Assembly: GCA_013388435.1 (NCBI GenBank)
Contig: JACAFE010000018.1
Coordinates: forward strand, 77,390-119,761
Direction of reading: 5' to 3'
Source of the DNA: Nitrospirota bacterium
Lineage (GTDB): Bacteria; Nitrospirota; Thermodesulfovibrionia; Thermodesulfovibrionales; SM23-35
Length of the DNA stretch: 42,372 nt
Positions within the stretch are counted from its first letter, which is position 1. Each line of letters begins with the position of its first letter. Made by a program: the position numbers and the translations under genes. Shown here piece by piece: positions 35,808 through 42,372 of this stretch. A model generated the notes under the pieces. That model had not been told where the DNA came from. It searched no databases and was given only the letters and a program-made list of their open reading frames with translations.

Positions 35808-36983
35808 TTATTTTATTAATTGGTTCATCTGGAAAATCGGCAAAAGAACTGCAAGAACTATTATACCAACTATGATGCCCATGCATAATATCATAAAAGG
35901 TTCAAGCAATGAAAATGCTCTACTTACTTTTCTCGAAAATTCTTCTTCATAAGCATTGGCAGCATTATTTAAAATGCCCGTAAGCTGTCCGCTTCTCTCT
36001 CCAGTAGCTATAAGTTGTAAAAGAACCGGCGGAAATCCTTCGAGAGAAGTTGATATTTTTGCGCCTTCAGAAACTTTTCTCCCACACGTTGTTACTTTCA
36101 ATTCAAGCTCTTTATTCCCTATGGCTTTTGCTGACAATTCAAGAGCTTTTAACATTGGCAAACCGCCTTCGAGTAAAAAGCTTAATGTTCTTGCAAAACG
36201 GCTATAATAAAGGCTTTGGATTATATTGCCGGGGAGTTTTAATATCAACCTGTCAAAATATATTTTATTACTTTGTTTTAGTCTTCTGAAAAGAAAAACC
36301 ATTGATAAAATAAGACCTGCAATAAGCCACCAGAATCTCTGAAATATATCACTTATAAAAATCAGGGCAATTGTTATAAATGGCAAAGCGCTATGTGTAT
36401 CTTTGAATATTTTTGTTATCTTCGGAAGGACAAAAGCAAAAATAAATGAAAGAACTATAAAACCAACACATATCATAAATACAGGATATATCATAGATGT
36501 TCTGACTTTTGCTTTTATGTTTTCACGACCTTCAAGAAAATCAGCGAGTTTTTTTAATACATTATCGAGTGTCCCGCTTGCTTCACCAGCCGCAATCATG
36601 TTTATGTAAAAATCAGGAAAAATGTTTTTGTAATCCTCAAGCGCTCTGGAAAAACTCGAACCACCTTTAATTTTCTCTTTTATATCAATCAATATATTTT
36701 TCCAGATACCCCTGCTTTCCTGTGAAATAGATGAAAGCGCATCTATCAGAGTTACGCCTGAAAAGAGCAGAGTTGATAATTGTCTCGTGATTTGCGGGAG
36801 CAAAGAAAGATCAATCTTTTTGAAAATACTTAATCTTTTTCTGTCGGCAGACTCACTGATACTCTTTGCATAAAGACCTGTTTCTTTAAGACGGATAACA
36901 GCATCTCTGTGACTGTTCGCTTCAATTGTACCTGAAATTTCAGAGCCGTCTGTTTTATAGCCTTTATACTGAAAGATCGGCAT
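35808..36983 (-). CDS. gspF: Type II secretion inner-membrane platform protein F
   Basis: A 391-aa polytopic protein. The N-terminal MPIFQYKGYKTDGSEISGTI is the classic GspF/PilC start. Two T2SSF cytoplasmic domains follow (about 55-190 and 260-385), with membrane helices at about 157-180, 208-226 and 360-382; PVFMICVGFIVLSFIFAFVL and GERSGQLTGILNNAANAYEE are family blocks. It overlaps the gspE stop by 20 nt and couples the ATPase to pseudopilus assembly. Confidence 0.95.
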   Translation of the reverse strand: MPIFQYKGYKTDGSEISGTIEANSHRDAVIRLKETGLYAKSISESADRKRLSIFKKIDLSLLPQITRQLSTLLFSGVTLIDALSSISQESRGIWKNILIDIKEKIKGGSSFSRALEDYKNIFPDFYINMIAAGEASGTLDNVLKKLADFLEGRENIKAKVRTSMIYPVFMICVGFIVLSFIFAFVLPKITKIFKDTHSALPFITIALIFISDIFQRFWWLIAGLILSMVFLFRRLKQSNKIYFDRLILKLPGNIIQSLYYSRFARTLSFLLEGGLPMLKALELSAKAIGNKELELKVTTCGRKVSEGAKISTSLEGFPPVLLQLIATGERSGQLTGILNNAANAYEEEFSRKVSRAFSLLEPFMILCMGIIVGIIVLAVLLPIFQMNQLIK

Positions 36984-38502
36984 AATCTTTCCGGGTGACC
37001 CTTAATACTTCTTCAAGAGTTGTAATGCCTTTAATTGCTTTTTCAAGACCATCGGTCCTTAATGTCTTAATTCCCTTTGACAGAGCATAGTTTTTTATTG
37101 TTTGAGAATCCATCTTTTCATTTATCATGTTGCGAATTTCATTGTCAATGACAAGAACTTCAAATATGCCTGTTCTTCCGATATAGCCTTTTTTGTTACA
37201 TTTATTGCAACCTTTACCTTTTGAAAGAGTAAATTCCTGCGCATGACCATTTATTATATCTTTTAAAAGAATTTTTTCTGTCTCTGAAGGGATATAGGTT
37301 TCCTTACAGTCAGGGCAAATTGTTCTGACAAGTCTCTGCGCAATAACAACCGAAAGAGAAGAAGAAATAAGGAAAGGCTCAATGCCCATATCTATTAGCC
37401 TTATAACAGCAGAAGGAGCATCATTGGTATGTAGAGTGCTCAGAACAAGATGTCCTGTTAATGATGCCTGCATCGCCATCTCAGCAGTTTCAATGTCTCT
37501 GATCTCGCCAACCATAATAATGTCAGGGTCCTGCCTTAGTATAGACCTCAGACCTGCTGCAAAAGTCAGACCTATCCTCGGATTAACCTGAACCTGACCT
37601 ATCCCTTTTAATTGATACTCAACAGGGTCTTCTACTGTAATTATATTTTTTTCTTCTGTGTGAACCCTGTTTAATGCAGCATAAAGAGTAGTGGTCTTTC
37701 CGCTTCCTGTTGGTCCTGTAACAAGAATAATACCGTCAGACCTTTGCAGATAACTTTCAACTTTTCTGCAATCATCGTCGCTGAAGCCAACTTCCCATAG
37801 TCCGAGCAAACCCTGCTTTCTGTCAAGCAATCTTAAAACAGCTCTTTCTCCATAGGAGGTTGGGATTACCGAAACCCTTATATCAATATCTCTTCCTGCA
37901 AGAAGAAGTCTTATCCTGCCATCCTGCGGCAACCTCTGCTCGGCTATGTCCAGATCAGCCATTATTTTTATCCTGCTTATTAAAGCATCCTGAATAATTT
38001 TGGGTGGAGATAATACATTATGAAGAATCCCATCCACTCTGAATCTGACTTCAAGGACTTTTTCATACGGCTCGATATGAATATCACTTGCCCTTTCTTT
38101 GACAGCCTGAAGGAGTATCGCATTCAAAAGCCTTATAATTGGAGCATCTTCTGTTAACTCGAGTAAGTCCTTTGGTGTCTCAAATTCTGTAGCAACAGCA
38201 GTGAGATCTTCTCCTGTAATAGTATCCATGACCTCTTCTGCTGAACCTAATTGTCCGTAAAATCTGTTTATAGCATTTATTATAATCTCATGTTTTGCTT
38301 TTAAAGCTTTTGGTTTTAAGCCAAGTGTGCGTGAGAGTTCAGCCAGGGCAAGCAACCCGGAATCATCATCAACCGCGCATATTAATTCCGAATTCTGAAC
38401 TTTGATAGGAAAAATATTATTACTCTTTACAAATCCAAGCGGAATATTTTTCAATAAGGACAATTCAACATCATCATCTTTTATTACATCAATTGTTTCC
38501 AT
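36964..38502 (-). CDS. gspE: Type II secretion ATPase E
   Basis: A 512-aa cytoplasmic ATPase from the ATG at 38502; an ATG at 38520 or a TTG at 38556 are alternatives, all inside the gspD end. An N-terminal GspE-N domain is followed by LNAILLQAVKERASDIHIEP, Walker A GPTGSGKT (263-270), the Asp box VEDPVEYQ, Walker B region DIIMVGEIRD and the His box SLTGHLVLSTLHTN. A zinc tetracysteine (Cys396, Cys399, Cys432, Cys435) is present. It powers pseudopilus assembly through GspL and GspF. Confidence 0.96.
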   Translation of the reverse strand: METIDVIKDDDVELSLLKNIPLGFVKSNNIFPIKVQNSELICAVDDDSGLLALAELSRTLGLKPKALKAKHEIIINAINRFYGQLGSAEEVMDTITGEDLTAVATEFETPKDLLELTEDAPIIRLLNAILLQAVKERASDIHIEPYEKVLEVRFRVDGILHNVLSPPKIIQDALISRIKIMADLDIAEQRLPQDGRIRLLLAGRDIDIRVSVIPTSYGERAVLRLLDRKQGLLGLWEVGFSDDDCRKVESYLQRSDGIILVTGPTGSGKTTTLYAALNRVHTEEKNIITVEDPVEYQLKGIGQVQVNPRIGLTFAAGLRSILRQDPDIIMVGEIRDIETAEMAMQASLTGHLVLSTLHTNDAPSAVIRLIDMGIEPFLISSSLSVVIAQRLVRTICPDCKETYIPSETEKILLKDIINGHAQEFTLSKGKGCNKCNKKGYIGRTGIFEVLVIDNEIRNMINEKMDSQTIKNYALSKGIKTLRTDGLEKAIKGITTLEEVLRVTRKDYADLSV

Positions 38503-40813
38503 CTTTAATCTTTGATTCATGATGTTGCATTTTAATAATATAATCTGGCTCGGCAAATTGAACTTCCTTATAATTCCCGAATTTCTCCGCTGCTTTTAGC
38601 ACATCCATATTTTCTTTCAGTTTTATCCTATATACACCTGTTGATTTTGACATGCTGATAATCGAGGCTTCTTCTAAAGTGAGTATTTCATTGATCCTTG
38701 CTTCACTTACACCTTCTTTGAACTTGACAAGCAATTCTCCCTGTTTAAATCTTTCCTCTGCTTTTGCGAATTCGGACTTCTTGCTTTCACTCAGCTTTTC
38801 AAGATTTTCTGATTCTTTGACAATATGGGGTGTAAGAAAAATTAAGAGATTGGTCTTCTTTTTTTCCTGTTTTTTATTCTTAAAAATCCAGCCCAATACA
38901 GGTATATCACCAAGTAAGGGTACTTTATTAATATTGACCTCTTCTTTTTCCTCCATAAGTCCGCCTATTACAACTGTCTGGCTGTCTTTAACAACAACCG
39001 AAGTCTTTGTGGAACGTTTTGTTGTGGTCGGACCAACATTAAGAATTATATTTTCTGTATCGCCTTTCAATGAAGATATTTCCTGATAGATTTCCATCTT
39101 AACATAATCACCTTCAGTTATCTGCGGGGTAAGCCTTAAGGTTATACCAACATCTTTCCTCTCTATAGAATTCAGGATTGTGCTTGATGTGGTAATATCG
39201 CGTTCTCTTTTTGATATAAAAGGAACATTTTCTCCAACTACTATCTCAGCTTCTTTATTATCGGATGTTAATATTTGAGGCGTGGAAAGAACATTTACAG
39301 CGCCTTTGAATTCATTCAGGCTGAAAAGCGCTGCGAATCCGGGGATTGTCAGAGTCGTTGTAGTTGTATTTACTGATGAATCTGTTGTTGTAACAGGAAT
39401 ATTAAGAAAATTGCCTATGCCACCCAGTGTCATACCGCTTAGTCCGTTAATTATATTGCTAACAGCGGATGCATCCATTTTCCCGAATCCACTTATAAAT
39501 ACCGGTTCATTATTTTTCTCAGCGGTTATTCTCCATTGAGCTCCGAGTTCTTTTAAATTGTCTATAGATGCCTCTACAATCATTGCCTCAACATAAACCT
39601 GTTTTCTTCTTCTGTCGAGTTGTTTTATTACCTGCATTATATTCTGATAATCAGCAGGCGGAGCAACTATAATCAATGAATTTGTAGCTTTATCAGGTGA
39701 TATTATGATCTTCCCGGATTCAAAAGGTCCTTTAATATTTTGCGGAGCCTGTACTGCCTGGGATACTTTTACCTGTGAAATTCCAGAAATCATTCCTTCG
39801 AGAACTTTTGAAAGCTCGGTTGCATCAGCATATTCAAGGAAATAGACATTGATTTTACTTGTTGCTTCAGGCATTGGTATATCAAGGAGTTTTATCATTC
39901 TCTTTATTTCTTCTTTTTCCTGTTTGCCCGCGATCATTATAATCGCATTCAATCTTGTATCCGCAAAAATATTAGGTCGGGTTTCATCAATTGATACTCC
40001 AGATACTGTTTCACCTCTTAAAGGAGGTCTCACTCCTACAGTTGGAGCCTGAGATTTTGTTACCGTGGAGATGGATTCATTTAACATTTTGACGATTTCT
40101 TCTGCAGATGCATATTTGAGCATGATAAGTTCGGGCTCTTCAATATCCTGTTTATCTATGCTTTCAATTATCTTCATTACTTTTTCGATATTGGCAGAGG
40201 AATCAACAATCAGAAGCATATTTCCCGGTCCGTATGAAGAAATATGCCCGTCTTTAGATATAAGAGGCTGGAGAAAATTCATTGCTTTTGTGCTTGAAAT
40301 AGAATTCAACTGTATAATCCTTGTTATATAAGTATCGTTAACCGCTGCATTTTCGTCTTTTATTAATTCTGTGCTGGATTGTCTCGCCTGTGAAAGGGGA
40401 ACTATTTTATATACTTTACCCATCTGAATAATCGTAAAGCCTTTTAATTCAAGTACAGATGTAAACAAACTGAAAGCGTCCTCAACAGATAACTTTGAAG
40501 GTGCAATAATAGTAACAGTGCCTTTAACCTTATCATCAAAAACAAAATTTTTGCCTGTCACTTCGCTTATGAATTTCACAACTACGGGGATATCAACATC
40601 TACAAAATTAAAGGTAACCTTTTTTTCTTTAGTCTTCTGAGCATCCTTTTCTTTTGTTTTAATATCTTTGATAGCAGATGTTTGACTGTCCATTGAAAAT
40701 GAAGAAGGATGAATTATCAAGGATAAAATTAAGACCGAGGAAAAGATAAAAACTGAAAGATGAACAGAAAAGGTCTTTTTTATAAAAGCTTTTATATATA
40801 AAAAGATACTCAT
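38489..40813 (-). CDS. gspD: Type II secretin GspD with C-terminal subtilase-propeptide-like domain
   Basis: A 774-aa outer-membrane secretin. An N-terminal signal-like segment (about 15-40) precedes N0 (about 65-140, VTFNFVDVDIPVVVKFISEV) and N1-N3 domains (about 160-400). The secretin barrel domain (about 405-668) carries NVLSTPQILTSDNKEAEIVV, VGITLRLTPQI and VPLLGDIPVLGWIFKNK. After a charged linker (about 670-690) comes the oddity: residues 692-761, GELLVKFKEGVS to EVQFAEPDYIIK, a fervidolysin/subtilase propeptide homologue. This domain aligns without gaps to the propeptide of the subtilase in the same operon (about 27 of 70 identical by hand). It stands where other secretins have the pilotin-binding S-domain. 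The frame is intact, overlapping gspE by 14 nt. Confidence 0.96.
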   Translation of the reverse strand: MSIFLYIKAFIKKTFSVHLSVFIFSSVLILSLIIHPSSFSMDSQTSAIKDIKTKEKDAQKTKEKKVTFNFVDVDIPVVVKFISEVTGKNFVFDDKVKGTVTIIAPSKLSVEDAFSLFTSVLELKGFTIIQMGKVYKIVPLSQARQSSTELIKDENAAVNDTYITRIIQLNSISSTKAMNFLQPLISKDGHISSYGPGNMLLIVDSSANIEKVMKIIESIDKQDIEEPELIMLKYASAEEIVKMLNESISTVTKSQAPTVGVRPPLRGETVSGVSIDETRPNIFADTRLNAIIMIAGKQEKEEIKRMIKLLDIPMPEATSKINVYFLEYADATELSKVLEGMISGISQVKVSQAVQAPQNIKGPFESGKIIISPDKATNSLIIVAPPADYQNIMQVIKQLDRRRKQVYVEAMIVEASIDNLKELGAQWRITAEKNNEPVFISGFGKMDASAVSNIINGLSGMTLGGIGNFLNIPVTTTDSSVNTTTTTLTIPGFAALFSLNEFKGAVNVLSTPQILTSDNKEAEIVVGENVPFISKRERDITTSSTILNSIERKDVGITLRLTPQITEGDYVKMEIYQEISSLKGDTENIILNVGPTTTKRSTKTSVVVKDSQTVVIGGLMEEKEEVNINKVPLLGDIPVLGWIFKNKKQEKKKTNLLIFLTPHIVKESENLEKLSESKKSEFAKAEERFKQGELLVKFKEGVSEARINEILTLEEASIISMSKSTGVYRIKLKENMDVLKAAEKFGNYKEVQFAEPDYIIKMQHHESKIKDGNN

Positions 40814-40875
40814 AATTTGTCTATTTTAGCATCAAACAACATTTCAAGTCAGCATTATAAATAAAGATTTATATC

Positions 40876-41060
40876 TTAACCCAAATAATACATACATAAT
40901 TAATAGTTAATGGTTAATAATATTATCATCTGTCTATAACTCATTTTATGAACCAAAATCACGGGTTGATTTTTCAATAAAACCAGAGCTCATACTTCAG
41001 GCTTCAGCCTTTTTTTATTTCGCAATATCTCCATTATTTCTATGCATTTTTGGTTAACTC
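40876..41060. repeat. Decayed copy of the dispersed repeat between gspC and gspD
   Basis: At 40936-40974, ATAACTCATTTTATGAACCA and onward matches 35 of 39 positions of the MITE-like end at 20581. At 41022, GCAATATCTCCATTATTT matches 16 of 18 positions at 20786. At 40876, TTAACCCAAATAAT is the inverse of the motif at 20795. AGCTCATACTTCAG at 40987 recurs at 42125. It fills most of the 282-bp gap inside the T2SS operon. Confidence 0.65.
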
Positions 41061-41095
41061 GATGATTAAGTCTTAAACCAAAATTAAGCATGACT

Positions 41096-41971
41096 CTATT
41101 TAATTTGATAATTCATTGTCATTCTCGAGCCTGCCCTGATTAAATCTATCTCAACCCTGTCAAGTCCTTTAAGAGCTGTAAGCGCCTGCAATGCCACTTC
41201 AGGATTTGATATTTCATATTCATTGATTTTTAAAAGCACATCTCCATCCTGAAGTCCCAGACTTTGATAAATACCTCCTGGTTTTACTTCACTTAGAATA
41301 AACCCTCCTGTTCTTCCGTTTGATGAATTTGGTTTGAGTCTTGCGTCTGTCATTATCTGTGATGGATTTGCTATTATTTGCTGGAGCTTTGTCTGATCAA
41401 CTATATAAGAACTTCTGCCAACCCTTTGAGTAAATCCTGTGACTCCCAATGTTTGAGAAGATTGGGTTGACTTTATTTCTCTAACTTTTACAATGTCCTC
41501 AATCGGCAATTCTTTTACACCTTCGCTACTTTGTATTAAGACCTTATCCTTTTTAACACTATGGAGCTTTCCTGCTCCAAAAACTGAATCTCCTATCTTG
41601 AATATTTCCTGTATTCCTGAATTGTTTCTGAATATTGCATAACTTAGCTCTTTAGGACCCGATACAGTTCCAATTAATGTAAAATTCATCTGCTGTACAG
41701 CAGGCATTGACGAAGCTGTTAATTGTTTCAACTCACCTGTTTGAATTCCAAAAATATTATTTTTCATTAATGGAGCATATTCAATAAATTGAGTGGTAAT
41801 TTGTGAGAAAGACTGCTGAGCTGCATTAGAAGTGTCGTTTTTCAAACTTTTTTTATTCTGAAATTTATATGTAATGATGTCTCTGACAAAAGTCAGGATT
41901 AAAACTAAAAGAACTATTCCGAGAATAAAATTTATACGATTTAAAGGTTTTTTGTTTATAAAACTATGCAT
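41096..41971 (-). CDS. gspC: Type II secretion protein C with PDZ domain
   Basis: A 291-aa bitopic inner-membrane protein, first gene of the T2SS operon. It has a cytoplasmic start, a membrane helix (about 13-31, INFILGIVLLVLILTFVRDI) and the HR domain at about 65-165 (PLMKNNIFGI, FTLIGTVSGPKELSYAIFRN, IFKIGDSVFGAGKLHSV), which contacts N0 of GspD. A C-terminal PDZ domain at about 205-290 (GGFILSEVKPGGIYQSLGLQ, DGDVLLKINEYEI) is thought to take part in substrate choice. ATG 41971 has no ribosome site. A TATAAT-like -10 at 41983-41988 would give a nearly leaderless mRNA, with no good -35. The gap to gspD (282 bp) is filled by a repeat. Confidence 0.93.
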   Translation of the reverse strand: MHSFINKKPLNRINFILGIVLLVLILTFVRDIITYKFQNKKSLKNDTSNAAQQSFSQITTQFIEYAPLMKNNIFGIQTGELKQLTASSMPAVQQMNFTLIGTVSGPKELSYAIFRNNSGIQEIFKIGDSVFGAGKLHSVKKDKVLIQSSEGVKELPIEDIVKVREIKSTQSSQTLGVTGFTQRVGRSSYIVDQTKLQQIIANPSQIMTDARLKPNSSNGRTGGFILSEVKPGGIYQSLGLQDGDVLLKINEYEISNPEVALQALTALKGLDRVEIDLIRAGSRMTMNYQIK

Positions 41972-42028
41972 ATATATTTCATATTATACCTTAATATATA
42001 TAAAATTATTGCTATATCAATATATCCA

Positions 42029-42167
42029 AAAAATGCAATTGAATTATTGCCATTTGATTATGTTATTAGTTTTTTGCCGTGATTCATAAACTACAAACTA
42101 TGAGCTTTTTTTACTAATTAGCAAAGCTCATACTTCAGCCTTCAGCCTAAAGCCTTCAGCCTTTTTT
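42029..42167. repeat. Further fragments of the dispersed repeat family
   Basis: At 42037-42069, 31 of 33 positions match the right end and flank of the MITE-like element (20726-20758), including ATTGCCATTTGATT. At 42125, AGCTCATACTTCAGCCTTCA repeats the sequence at 40987 and continues into tandem CTTCAGCCT units up to 42167. No gene was found in the whole gap from 41972 to the window end. Confidence 0.65.
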
Positions 42168-42180
42168 GCTCTTCGCTAAT

Positions 42181-42200
42181 TCCCCCTTTGTTAAGGGGGA
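42181..42200. repeat. TCCCCCTT/AAGGGGGA palindrome
   Basis: TCCCCCTT (42181-42188) pairs with AAGGGGGA (42193-42200), followed by a further TTAAGGGGG. Related to 15797-15818. Confidence 0.65.
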
Positions 42201-42218
42201 TTAAGGGGGTTGTATATT

Positions 42219-42242
42219 AAACGCTATAAACGCTATAAACGC
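42219..42242. repeat. AAACGCTAT 9-bp direct repeats
   Basis: AAACGCTAT occurs at 42219 and 42228 in tandem, with a partial third copy at 42237, and again at 42362-42370 on the other side of the hairpin array. Confidence 0.7.
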
Positions 42243-42260
42243 AAAAAACAGTTTGATAAA

Positions 42261-42352
42261 TTCCAGTCGCCAGAGCGACTAACTTCCAGTGCCGTTTTTC
42301 GGCACTCAATTCCAGACCCGCAAAGCGGGTCTCACTTCCAATGCGAAGCATT
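42261..42352. repeat. Tandem array of four small hairpins with a constant TTCC linker
   Basis: Units start at 42261, 42284, 42310 and 42336. Each is TTCC followed by a perfect stem-loop and a 3-nt A/C spacer. The stems differ: AGTCGC/GCGACT, AGTGCCG/CGGCACT, AGACCCGC/GCGGGTCT and AATGC/GCATT, with loops of 3-5 nt. Unit lengths are 23, 26 and 26 bp. No frame crosses it with coding character. It may continue past the window. Confidence 0.8.
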
Positions 42353-42372
42353 AAATTTGATAAACGCTATAA

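Noticed and set aside
38502-38556. TTG at 38556 as gspE start
   Set aside because: It would put 18 extra residues inside the gspD extension; ATGs at 38520 or 38502 fit the family start better.
42261-42352. Possible CRISPR array
   Set aside because: The constant parts are only about 5-7 nt and the variable parts are palindromic, the reverse of CRISPR with constant repeats and unrelated spacers; no cas gene is near.

Overview
The window is AT-rich bacterial chromosome from a Gram-negative (diderm) organism. The evidence is a complete type II secretion system (T2SS) with an outer-membrane secretin, lipoproteins, and σ70-type promoters with GGAGG ribosome binding sites. The gene set (acs with a DUF485/ActP pair, AmrS, a T2SS operon ending in gspN, TMTC-like membrane glycosyltransferases) would suit a Nitrospirota (Thermodesulfovibrionia-like) or deltaproteobacterial-type genome. 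That placement is a guess from gene content; there is no rRNA or tRNA here to test it.

Layout. (1) 1-5770, minus: an acetate-use operon (cNMP/CBS/DUF294 signalling protein, DnaQ-like exonuclease, DUF485 protein, acetate symporter ActP, acetyl-CoA synthetase running off the window), with a leader hairpin. (2) 6042-9094, plus: a GspC-like protein, an MFS exporter, tsaB and rimI, converging on amrS (minus). (3) 10313-19943: an envelope/export region with two GT-C-fold membrane proteins (one TMTC-like with TPRs), a VWA + FGE-fold fusion, a lipoprotein coupled to a BNR-repeat protein, a frameshifted exported protein, and an abundant-looking exported protein with a near-consensus promoter, a leader of about 190 nt and a strong terminator. 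(4) 19944-22245: a repeat-rich gap with a 164-bp MITE-like element, and a TPR protein. (5) 22246-27481: housekeeping genes (dCMP deaminase, UDP-glucuronate epimerase-like, rluB-like, aspS, aroC). (6) 27600-41971: a CPBP intramembrane protease convergent with a large subtilase, which is the last gene of the operon gspC-D-E-F-G-H-I-J-K-L-M-N-subtilase. (7) 41972-42372: dispersed repeats and a tandem array of four small hairpins.

The most interesting system is the T2SS-subtilase locus. The subtilase is encoded 10 bp after gspN. Its N-terminal propeptide has a recognisable homologue fused to the C-terminus of the secretin GspD: an ungapped hand alignment gives about 27/70 identities, including the shared end FAEP[DN]YI. 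The subtilase also has an N-terminal lipobox, a beta-sandwich-like domain inserted before its catalytic serine, an FN3 domain and a C-terminal Gly-rich/Cys/transmembrane/Arg-Lys tail. That tail resembles sorting signals cut by glutamic CPBP proteases, and such a protease gene lies next to it. Together these suggest a dedicated secretion, activation and anchoring pathway for one protease, with the secretin itself carrying a propeptide-like docking or inhibitory domain.

Second in interest is the hairpin array at the window's right edge: four stem-loops with different stem sequences but an identical TTCC linker, flanked by AAACGCTAT direct repeats.
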